A stretch of DNA of 64,000 nt from Bryoerythrophyllum caledonicum (taxonomy: Eukaryota > Streptophyta > Bryopsida > Pottiales > Pottiaceae), in contig OZ020523.1 of NCBI GenBank assembly GCA_963971425.1, positions 18,348,867-18,412,866 on the forward strand, written 5' to 3'. Positions 47,101 through 53,811 of the stretch are shown here, piece after piece. A program made the translations under genes and the position numbers. Each line of letters begins with the position of its first letter. The stretch's first letter is position 1. The notes under the pieces are model-generated. The model was not told the origin of the DNA. It saw nothing but the letters and a program-made list of their open reading frames with translations, and did no database searches.

Positions 47101-49443
47101 TAAGAGAAATCTAGTATCTTCGGGATGGGATGGCATATACATGTGAAAGATTAACCACGGTTGTAGTGGGTGATTAGTGATTTTAATTATTTGAATGTAC
47201 GGTGATATGTGCATTGGGGTAGGGATTTTATTGATGTTGCCTGGGAATGTATATTTTTTGTGTATTAATGTAAGGAGGCCACCGCGGCCCGGTGTGTATG
47301 GTCTCCGTTGTTGAATGCATCTAGTAAGTGCATGTGTATTGTTGAAGATGAGTTTATAATTTTGAAATATATTTTGTATATATTTTGTGGATTTTGAGGT
47401 GGATGTTTTTGTTTCTTGTATAACTATTATGGCCGGTGGTGTGTCTGTGTATGTGACTAAGGTTTGCAAGCTAGGAAGAGCCGTATTAAGGGATGAAGCA
47501 TTCCATGTAATTATGTTTGTGTTTTCGGCGTTTGAACTGTTATTATGGTGTTGTGGAGGAAGGTAGGAAGGTGGAGGGGGCGGATGGGTATATTCAGGTA
47601 TGGGGTCGAAACATTTTAGTGATTCATCAATAAGTTTGTTAGGGAGGTAGGGGAATTTTTGTTTTATTATTATGTTAGATGGCGGTATGGTTTGATTATG
47701 TATAAAGTCGTACAGTTCTTCATGTATTGAGTTTCCATGTTTTATGATACTTTGGTTCTCTTCGAGAAATTTTGTATAAGGGTGTGGTGTATGAATATGT
47801 CTTTCAGGTGGATTTTGTAAGTTTGATAAGGTTCGTAATAGTGTGTTAGTCCATGTAATTGTATTATGGTTTTGTACATTTAAAAGATGGTTACATTCGT
47901 CTATGTTTGGGTGAGTGGTGATTATTAGGGCATATAGAATATGTGTTGGTGGATGCATATTTTTTTGTAGTATATATTGGGCAATATTTGGGTGTGTTGT
48001 GTTATATAGTTGATGTAGTGTATGTGTGGGTTTTAAAAGGGGGGCAAATGTTTGAGAAATGTGTTTGTATTCCGGTTGAAGTTTTATGGAGTTTGGTATG
48101 AAATAAATTTTTGCGTTCTTCTTATGTGTTGTAGGATGTGTTTTTAGTATGTTAGGCATGGGTCCTGGGTTGGTTTCTATATCTCCACTTTGTAGTAATA
48201 GGGTTTTGTAATATGAGGGTTTAATGTGTTGTTTTAGTTTTATTGTTTTGTGTATGTGTTTTAGGTATTTTTTAGTTTTTGTTTTCATGGTTGTAGTATT
48301 TTTGTTTATGTATTTGTGTATGTTTTTGTTTGTGAAATTTGTTGTGGTTTTGTATTTTCTTGTGATTTCGAGCTTTGTATACGGGTGTGTATTTTTGATG
48401 GTGTTTGTGTGGGCTTGTGTATATTTGTTTGGATATTTTTTTGTGTGTGTCTTTGCGGTGGTGTATAAGTGGGTTTTTGTCTGCGGGTGTGGATGGGTAG
48501 TTGTGTGTATATGCTTGCGTGTGTATGTAGTATGTGTATATTTGAGTTTATGTGTGTGTGTTTGGATGCATGGGTGTGTTTGAGTGGATGTGTGTTCATA
48601 TGTATTTGTGGTTTTTTCGTATGTGTTTGTAATTGTGTTTAAGTGTGCAAATGATTGTGTGTTTGTTTTGATGTATTTTTGTGCATGGATGTGTGTGGGT
48701 GTGGATGTATTTATTTTTGTTTTTTGGGGAGAGTATGTAATGATGGCGGTTTTTTTGTTTGTGGTTGTGGAAGGTGTGTACATAGAGGGGTATGTAGGAT
48801 GATGAGTGTTTACATTGGTTGGAGGTGTGTGTGGGAGTAGGATTGATGTGTTATGAGTCGTTGTGTGAGTAGTGTTTGTAATGTAGGGATGTAGTAGGGG
48901 TGTATGAGTGTTGAGTGTGTGTATTCCATATGTATTTTTCAAAGAGATATTCATACCGTAATGGTATATGCATTTCCAAAGTTTATAGATATGTGGAAAA
49001 ATTCCCCAAGGCCAATACATGTGATCACCATGTGGTCTCCAAGTCATGTGTTTAGTTGTGGATGAGTGATAGTAGAAGTATATAGTATGTCTAGCATAGG
49101 AGGTGGGTAGTGAAGAAGGTGTATAGACTATGGTGAGGCTAGAGTGTACTGTGACTATAAGAGTAGAATGATATATCGTTATTGATGGCAAATAAATGAA
49201 AGAGTAGGGATTCTGGGAGTCTATATCTATTTTGAGAGGTGTGGAGGGTGTAAGTGTCATAACTATTGGGGTATTAACTATCATATTGTAGTGTAAAGGG
49301 GAGAGTATACTAGGGGAGATAGTGATTTCAATGAGTAGGTGAGTGCACGAAGAGAGTTGGGAGATGTAGGGGAGGGAGGTGACAACCTTGTTCACCCATG
49401 TGTTGCCACATTGGTGATTTTTTCGACTGTAGTCCTTGGTCAA
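41134..49443 (-). CDS. LINE ORF2 polyprotein: 2A, APE, RT, RNase H, RLE
   Basis: 2,769 codons without a stop. Residues 1-414 are Thr/His/Lys/Asn-rich low complexity. 415-428 is LLLQSGDIETNPGP, a 2A ribosome-skipping motif. 644-900 is APE endonuclease (TWNASSL, IVIQETK, LLCGDFNRD, NSDHSPI). About 1190-1500 is RT (NKAPGPDRIPNS, EGFRAERSTARQ, AYADD at 1442-1446). About 1880-1910 has a chromodomain-like patch (YLCQWQHNDNTYNKWLPQ). About 2075-2150 is an unidentified module (GKAFDYKWTGNG, IIIAPNSNWYQ). 2280-2420 is RNase H (YYTDGSF, RAELMAI, IFTDC, GNEQADKLAKEG). About 2540 is a CPIC...H...C knuckle. 2630-2700 is an R2-type endonuclease (KPD at 2636, IEFTYC with E at 2663, then NKIDKY). All listed catalytic residues are present. 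The ORF1 TGA overlaps the first listed codon (TTG); the first ATG is residue 54, so reinitiation or frameshifting may start it. Confidence 0.92.
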   Translation of the reverse strand: MTKDYSRKNHQCGNTWVNKVVTSLPYISQLSSCTHLLIEITISPSILSPLHYNMIVNTPIVMTLTPSTPLKIDIDSQNPYSFIYLPSITIYHSTLIVTVHSSLTIVYTPSSLPTSYARHTIYFYYHSSTTKHMTWRPHGDHMYWPWGIFPHIYKLWKCIYHYGMNISLKNTYGIHTLNTHTPLLHPYITNTTHTTTHNTSILLPHTPPTNVNTHHPTYPSMYTPSTTTNKKTAIITYSPQKTKINTSTPTHIHAQKYIKTNTQSFAHLNTITNTYEKTTNTYEHTSTQTHPCIQTHTHKLKYTHTTYTRKHIHTTTHPHPQTKTHLYTTAKTHTKKYPNKYTQAHTNTIKNTHPYTKLEITRKYKTTTNFTNKNIHKYINKNTTTMKTKTKKYLKHIHKTIKLKQHIKPSYYKTLLLQSGDIETNPGPMPNILKTHPTTHKKNAKIYFIPNSIKLQPEYKHISQTFAPLLKPTHTLHQLYNTTHPNIAQYILQKNMHPPTHILYALIITTHPNIDECNHLLNVQNHNTITWTNTLLRTLSNLQNPPERHIHTPHPYTKFLEENQSIIKHGNSIHEELYDFIHNQTIPPSNIIIKQKFPYLPNKLIDESLKCFDPIPEYTHPPPPPSYLPPQHHNNSSNAENTNIITWNASSLNTALPSLQTLVTYTDTPPAIIVIQETKTSTSKSTKYIQNIFQNYKLIFNNTHALTRCIQQRRPYTPGRGGLLTLIHKKYTFPGNINKIPTPMHISPYIQIIKITNHPLQPWLIFHMYMPSHPEDTRFLLDIQNTITSHINNHPNHTYLLCGDFNRDIALIGRQNGNHHTPPQNIDYQWRRFTENLNFTYINTNTQFSRQGGYNYSDWSLIDGFYINTNNNTQYTSTTNKDIILNSDHSPIQLHIPNNTLISRTPTIPNKDTIRILNPIPKTKIEKFNTKFFEENSVQIDSLINTLENNSQLTQAQWQEACHSLDKLINKISDTLEQTCRAHPIPQMTNRSSQQGGYLPRKLSKTWKQHLTTYHTIRKTIRIVKNNPQWRNHPIHNELLTIQHIQIPIPPPPDFPHDTWIKDIAIIAKNANIQARKIITKYTKENIKKAISKYRQLYEISPKKINKKVFKNLESPPMDCIKNQYNNILTSPEDIANEIFNQQTKTNRPTVPTCNYQPQHTIECTCAIRQYPWHDLDGYTLDKRGEPEIPLHKYLNRATYDTCLQNLGNNKAPGPDRIPNSILKNMPPRFHKLLFLFFSHCYKQKQIPNSWKLSTTILLYKKGDPSILPNHRPIALANTIYKLFTSTLTSILSSYGEKFKILHDSQEGFRAERSTARQIQTIIAALEDAKFTNQDIYILYVDFKNAFGSIDHARLLAIMMDLGYPKDATTLVGNIYSKSFTCYTGEHFGKTKPIPIQRGTIQGDTLSPYLFIIFLEPLLRWLERGNYGYTFGTSHVIINSAAYADDLATITNKIKSIQIQLNKIDRYCKWAGMDVGVPKCAATGCPNKSKLNPTTFKALMQASNINYRNQPIPILHQNEPYIYLGTNLVPSLKWKIQIHTTTTKLIKQCKELTTCPATMKQKIKMVDTVLRPGVAYSFYGVPYSMPAIKKLDKKIIAIQKTICGLPKCMSNAITQLPHNLFGLEAFSLKNAYLRCIGEQLQNALNDKGRLGKIYNGLTHYVLAQYGGAENIPRIKKSDCIRSPITRTFFLLKYVAKAHLKSTLPNFLTNPTTLEILWRQETLNHNTLNAQLSQKLLQKLLSKNIFELNQITLPNGTHIMNDEDFKTYHFTPSKLIKSALSVAKQLFCHLTCPTICHTPCNIHPYSHTLKDPFITLNDNIIPRNIPTPTNPPNPPHIYHPRPPTYIPKNPTTYPINNIINHKHIQHTDTNNIQNTYTKYLCQWQHNDNTYNKWLPQRDLFPRHDTNTSTHNIEKLKQYYQKIQNKIYSDIILAHHPQEQFSDSRSVTPPIIIPLLNIYTTECNPENDILTSSNTIQIDNNHAHLFEENGRHLHTIPVTRLQWLWNQYNTKLQTPTNIEPTTQPFETELIWLYQRYKYRIPKTDPLKNAQYTIPTLILDSLISSFNIEQSYFSSPVTCSTKLKKFYSPHERDKIFGSLGKAFDYKWTGNGIAHPHNEKDMDQAIHWARLAAKHDPNNTKTIIIAPNSNWYQNNNQHPNPFPDSHIIALFEADTIPYEEPTIPPELKKPRIEPSTLQILCVHHQNQTLGSLEQLAELTSVTNNLGIHRLYTKLAPPTPIQTPVNKSKNWSKLNYVNNTLNYSVIPPPLPDYQIHTTPKFNPTYSYYTDGSFKPPEQISPGSWRREKAGYGIYNFIKEIKLAKRLHGLQNILRAELMAIHKTLQIITTKYNDEPAHIFTDCINALYLLNTQITHPTLHNSHPDQTILTSMVQMLQNRTQITTLHKVRAHANIDGNEQADKLAKEGREKTHKNATDPHEHAHATPYYFQKEDWPSKEDTPDKGPIRFLGKYLKKQDLYNNLDTISENIPNIEKWTNNNDIDNELSTNFWKNPIIPDSQITCLIKFRTGQYMGNARKQLFFGIERFPSITCPICPSTDPDTWLHVLLKCQNHHIHSLIVKRHNKAVWEVRKLITSYNKSRCFILMNAGTFNNNPQENTVPPWLLPCSCMTQRCHCNARLKPDILCVKGLPYNDPPPDNINQEYTIQFIEFTYCNDRFSPETIQNKIDKYQPLIDDIIALGWKVDPLIVITSGARATTFIPSMKSLEDTFKIPIETIKTSFKNINTIAIQYAMSILLHKRKIENNQALPDTQDLPP
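48160..48201 (-). other. 2A-type ribosome-skipping motif in ORF2
   Basis: Codes for LLLQSGDIETNPGP, residues 415-428. It fits the 2A signature D-(V/I)-E-x-N-P-G-P exactly, with the hydrophobic upstream residues that 2A activity needs. Skipping between G427 and P428 would free a ~427-residue Thr/Lys-rich leader from the ~2,342-residue enzyme part. 2A motifs are known in trypanosome and some animal LINEs. Confidence 0.85.
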
Positions 49444-51080
49444 TCCACGTTTGAGTGGTCTTCTAAGGCTGGGATAGTTGGAGGCCGCGATCCTGTGATT
49501 TGTTGCATGGCCATCAGTGCAGAGGCCATCAGTTGTTCGACATTTGAGAGCTTCGCCTGTAACTCACTGGTGCGGTTATCGGTGTAGGCCTTTGTATCTT
49601 TGATGATGTCCTCTCTGAGGGTGGAGAGCTCCTGACGCAGTCTCTTGTTGCCTGCATCTATAATGGAGGTCATTTCTGACCTGGTAATACTAGCAGGAGC
49701 AGGGGTAACTTGGAGGGACTCTACTGTATTTACGAGGGCTTTGTTGATGTCATTAAAGCCCCACTTCTCCAGTAGTGCGGTGGTGGGTGGGTCATCACCT
49801 TCAAGGCTGCGGCGGTGGGGAGAAATCTCCACTTGATGTCGTCCTATAGTGAATGTCTTGTGTAGAAACTGGCGGTAGATGATAGGGTTAGGAAATTGCA
49901 CGTTGGCACTACCATTGTGCATTCCTCTCTGCTGCCTGTGGAACCATAGGGAGATGACATTCTTGGCCTCAAAGGTTTTATGGATAGCATTCGTGGTTTC
50001 TGCCACGTTCATTAAAATGGGGAGTTGGGAGAGGGTAACTGTCAATGCGTCCTTCTTGGCTCTATCTGTGGGGGAGAGGCCACCAGAGCTACTAGCACGT
50101 GCTGGTATCATCTCGTGGTGTGTGGTGATCTGGTGAAGCTCAAACTTCTTGGCCTGTTGTGGGGTTGGGGCGACTATAAAGGCGTGTGTCTCTTCTTGTA
50201 CCTTCTGCACGTCTGTAATCTCAAATTCCAAGTTTCTCGAGAAACTATTTGTCACCACGTCCTGGAAGAGGGTGTGGGCAGCCATACCTTTAAGGGTCTC
50301 GCTCTTGATTCGCACTGATAAGTTCTTCCGGGCCACTGCGTGGAAAGTTTTACACACTTTCCCTAGGGAGGCTTGTCCTAAAGGGTCCAGATGGAGGATA
50401 AAATATCTAGTACCTCGAAGAAGGGCAATAGCATCTACCTCTGGCCTGAGGAGGTGTAACTTGATGATACCGGACCATATACCCCTTTGTCCCTCTTTTT
50501 TGACACCCTTACATAAAACGGCGATAGGGTCCATGAGGTTGGTGCCTAAGGGGATTTTCATGTATTCAAGCCTTGCTAGGGCTAGTCCCTTCACATCGTC
50601 ATGGTGCATGGGATGTGGTGGCAATTCGAAGTGAATTGCCACATGAAAGTCGTAGGAAAGTCCAGTGATAGGGCTTGTAGGGATGTCAAAGGGTACCTGT
50701 GTCAGGTTGTAGTGTTGGCCCTCGATGTTGTCGCTGCGTATTGAAGAGTATAAGAGTTGTGGTATCCTAGGATAGGCCACATTAGCGCTGATGGCCTCCT
50801 CTGCTTCTTCTTTGGGTACTCCACGAGTGATCATGTCTCTAACATTCTCTCCACTAAATAGGGGCTCCTGTCCTGCATCTATGGCAAGTTTTTCCATAGT
50901 GGGGAAGCCTAACCAAAATCGAAATGATGAAAGGTCAGGGATGGAGACTTGAATGGTGGAATAGCTACCTCTAGCTTTCTTGGATGGGGTTGGGCCTCCG
51001 CTTGCCTTTGATACTAAATCTTCAGCTGTTGTGATCTTTAAAACTCCTGTGTGGGGGTTTTCGGTGTCCATGGCGTCCAT
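49440..51080 (-). CDS. LINE ORF1, RNA-binding-type protein
   Basis: ATG at 51080 (MDAMDTENPHTG) gives 546 aa. It is the first in-frame ATG: the same frame stays open for 634 more codons upstream (to 52982) without one Met. The middle of the protein (about residues 340-430) alternates strand and helix like an RRM (ALTVTLSQLPI ... GSANVQFPNPIIYRQFL ... RHQVEISPHRR). The C-terminus (about 470-530) is a coiled coil (RLRQELSTLREDIIKD, SELQAKLSNVEQLM). No CCHC knuckle is seen. ORF1 proteins of LINEs bind element RNA and assemble the particle. The stop codon TGA overlaps the ORF2 frame by a few bases, so the two are translationally coupled or linked by frameshifting. Confidence 0.8.
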   Translation of the reverse strand: MDAMDTENPHTGVLKITTAEDLVSKASGGPTPSKKARGSYSTIQVSIPDLSSFRFWLGFPTMEKLAIDAGQEPLFSGENVRDMITRGVPKEEAEEAISANVAYPRIPQLLYSSIRSDNIEGQHYNLTQVPFDIPTSPITGLSYDFHVAIHFELPPHPMHHDDVKGLALARLEYMKIPLGTNLMDPIAVLCKGVKKEGQRGIWSGIIKLHLLRPEVDAIALLRGTRYFILHLDPLGQASLGKVCKTFHAVARKNLSVRIKSETLKGMAAHTLFQDVVTNSFSRNLEFEITDVQKVQEETHAFIVAPTPQQAKKFELHQITTHHEMIPARASSSGGLSPTDRAKKDALTVTLSQLPILMNVAETTNAIHKTFEAKNVISLWFHRQQRGMHNGSANVQFPNPIIYRQFLHKTFTIGRHQVEISPHRRSLEGDDPPTTALLEKWGFNDINKALVNTVESLQVTPAPASITRSEMTSIIDAGNKRLRQELSTLREDIIKDTKAYTDNRTSELQAKLSNVEQLMASALMAMQQITGSRPPTIPALEDHSNVD

Positions 51081-53150
51081 AGTTGGTGAAGGATGTTGAT
51101 TTGGAGTTTCTGAACTAAGGTTTTCTAGTGGTTCTTCACTATTGATCCTCCAATGTACTTCTACTCCTCTATTCTTCTTTTCGATGGCTATGCGAGGAGT
51201 GGATTGGCACCGTTTTCCAAGGTTTATGCAATTTTGACGGGCTCTACTAGTGGTGGTGAGGTAGAGGGTTGAGTGTAAGGGGAGCGAGGTTGGGGAGAGG
51301 GTGATGGGAGGAAGTAGGGGGAATAATAGAGGAAGGGGGAGGTCCCAACTTGAGGGAGAAGGAGGTTGTAAGAGGAGATTAGGGTGTTTATGGAAGGTCG
51401 CAGGGGGAGGAGGAGGTCGTAGAGGTTTAGGTAGGGAGGTCGCAAGGGAAGGGGGATTGGAAAAAGTGGGATGATGCCAGCCTGTTGGGGACCGTTGGGG
51501 TCTGGGGGTCGTAGGTTTTAGTAGGGGGGGTCGGGTCAGGGGGTCGAGATAGGGGGGCAGCAGGGGAGTCGGGACAGTGGGGGAGTCGGGATAGGGGTAG
51601 GGTCGGGACAGTACTAGAGTCGGGTTAGTAGGGGTGTCGGGGGAGTCGGGCCAGCTAGGGGGTCGGGCTAGCTGGGGAGTCGGGACAGTGGGGGAGTCGG
51701 GGGGTCGGGACAGTAAGGGAGTCCGGTCAGTGGGGGAGTCGGGGGGTCGGGTCCGTATAGGAGTCGGGACAGTGGGGGAGTCGGGGGGTCGGGACAGTAG
51801 GGGAGTCCGGTCAGTGGGGGAGTCGGGGGGTCGGGTCAGTATGGGAGTCGGGACAGTGGGGGAGTCGGGACAGTGGGGGAGTCGGGGTAGTAAAGGGGTC
51901 GGGACAGGAGGGTCGGGGGGTCGTGGGTAGTAGGTCGGTTGGTAGGGGGGAGGTCGGTAATTCGAAGGTGTCGCAAGTCGCTGTGTGTGTCGTTTCTCCT
52001 TGTGTGTATCTCGTCTCGACGCCTGGTCTTGATGGTGCTCTTCTTCTGTTCTCCTTGCGCGTGCTTGCCTTGTTCCTTGTCCTTTTTCTTGCTCGTCTTT
52101 ATTGAGTTTGTCTCTGTTCTTGACTCGTTTCTTGCTCCTGGGTCTTGTCTGCCTCGCTCTCTGTGCTTGTTCGTGTTTGTCTCTGTTGTTCCCTGTTTGT
52201 GTTCGTCCCTGTTGCTCCTTTGTCGTCTGTGTCGCAGGGGTCCGTGTGCGTGGTCTATGACGTTGGAAGTCCGTGTACGTGGTCTGTCTGCCTCCTTGTG
52301 TGTCTTGTCTTCCTTCTTGTCTGCGAGGGCTGGGGTTTACAGAGAGTGTAGGGAGCTGGCTGGGGTGTGGGGAGGGGGAACCTGTTGCGGGGGGAGCTAG
52401 GTTGCATATAGGTTGGAGGAGAGGGAGGGAAGGGAGGACGCTGCAAGCTGTGGGAGAGAGGGGGCACCTGTTGCGGGGGGGGAAGGGACTATGGAAGAGA
52501 TTACGGAAAGACGAGGGTTTAGCGATAGTACTCACCTGATTTGACCTTGTCCTTGTTTGTTCACGTTCGTGTTGTCCTTGCCAATGAACTGCGATTGCTT
52601 GCCTGCTGATCTTCGGTCGCAAATCTCCTTCAAATTGCTTGACTTTGCTGCTGATGCTTGGTACGGCTATGCTTGTGGTGCAGATTGTTTGTGGGTGCGC
52701 GTGGAGAAGCTCCGGTTTGGTGTTGTAGGGTTGCTGATTCTCCGTAGTTAGATCTAGATCTGAGAAAAAAATCCAGCGCTTCGGCGTGCAGTCTCGAGGT
52801 AGATCTTTGAGACTTGTTATGTTGAACTCCACTTCAGAGGTTGTTATGTACTGCTGAACTTCAGATCTGGTATACAGCTCTCTCAAACAATTGATGTCAG
52901 AGTTGTCGTGTAAAGTGTATATGTGCTTAACAAAACATGGTGACAATGTGTGGATAACAGTGGTGAAGCAAGGAAAGGACAAAAAAGTGTAAGGGAGGTG
53001 AGAGGTAGCCTGATGTGGTGCGGTGTTGATGCCTTGCGGCGACGGTGGGGCGGTCTTGTCGTCAATCTTGTTTGCTTGTGCACCTGGGTCGGGGAGGAGG
53101 AGGGAGTATGTGGTAGGAAGCGGATTCAGTTAACCTATTCTCCGATCTGA
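51081..53150 (-). other. LINE 5' leader
   Basis: It is stop-free in the ORF1 frame but has no ATG there. It contains the G-rich minisatellite (51540-51950), a C/T-rich block (51960-52350) and, further upstream, ordinary sequence. LINE leaders usually hold the internal promoter. Exact 5' end unknown. Confidence 0.5.
51540..51950 (+). repeat. G-rich minisatellite (GTCGGGACAGTGGGGGA type)
   Basis: About 20 imperfect 18-bp units of GTCGGGACAGTGGGGGA / GTCGGGGG type. Many runs of three to six G make G-quadruplexes likely on the plus strand, that is, on the template strand of the LINE. Read on minus in the ORF1 frame it codes for PDSPTVPTP repeats, which are probably untranslated. Confidence 0.9.
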
Positions 53151-53811
53151 GATTGAGTGACCTTGTGGGTAAGATTGAAACGGCCAGATCTCTGCTCCAA
53201 CACAAGTGTCCCTAGCTTCAGATTCCTCACAGCAAGATCTTGCCACCACCTCTCCACCCTCAATCCACAAACCCCAGATCTAAAGAATTATGAGCCTTCT
53301 CAACACACATACTCTGCGTTCCACTTCTAACCACATGCCAACCACTAAGACTCACGCAGGCTCAACAACAGGGCCAGCCACCTCCTGTTGTGCGTGATCT
53401 AGGGTTTTGCATCTAAGTCCCTCCTCTCCCCTCACCAGGAAATGCGGAGCTCTACTCAGTGTTCATCTCGATCTTGCAATTTGACTGTTCGCCTAGTACA
53501 AAACTACTCCTGCACACGAGGCATTTGAACCACCTAACTCAAAAAAGTACCGTCTTTCACTAACGCCAAATCCAAAAAGGGTGCTTTTTCTTGTCTTTTA
53601 CGGCTGTATTGACTCTAGATGTAGGTAATGGTCAATAGTAAGTGAGGAGCGACAGAGTTGCTAGTTCCAAAAAGTACAAGTCCTCATTCGCACTTGTACG
53701 TATAAATTGTCATGTGTGGATTTGAAATTAAATTTCACATTGAATGGATTTATAAAATTATTTAGAAAAGTTAACATGCACATAAAAGTAATCAATTTCA
53801 TGATTTTGTAG
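53151..53811. other. No gene recognised; ends in a splice-acceptor-like site
   Basis: Mixed sequence between the LINE and the ParB/methylase-like gene. A TTTTGTAG acceptor at 53804-53811 precedes the first readable exon, so an upstream exon may lie here unseen. Confidence 0.35.

Larger units (their letters stand above)
40860..53150 (-). mobile_element. Dual-endonuclease LINE (Dualen/RandI-like) with a 2A motif
   Basis: A leftward non-LTR retrotransposon of about 12 kb. It has a G-rich-repeat leader (51.1-53.1 kb), ORF1 (51080-49440), ORF2 (49443-41134) and a 3' UTR with a hairpin. No LTRs exist. ORF2 has an APE endonuclease, RT, RNase H and a C-terminal restriction-like endonuclease. That combination is known from the Dualen (RandI) clade described in green algae. 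Both ORFs are uninterrupted, unlike every other element here, so the copy is young and could be active. The outer boundaries are approximate: no target duplication or poly-A tail was identified. Confidence 0.85.

Noticed and set aside
41215-48802. Many plus-strand ORFs opposite the LINE
   Set aside because: Shadows of ORF2; the minus frame is continuous and carries all catalytic motifs.
51634-51930. Plus-strand Gly/Ser/Val-repeat ORF
   Set aside because: Translation of the G-rich minisatellite.
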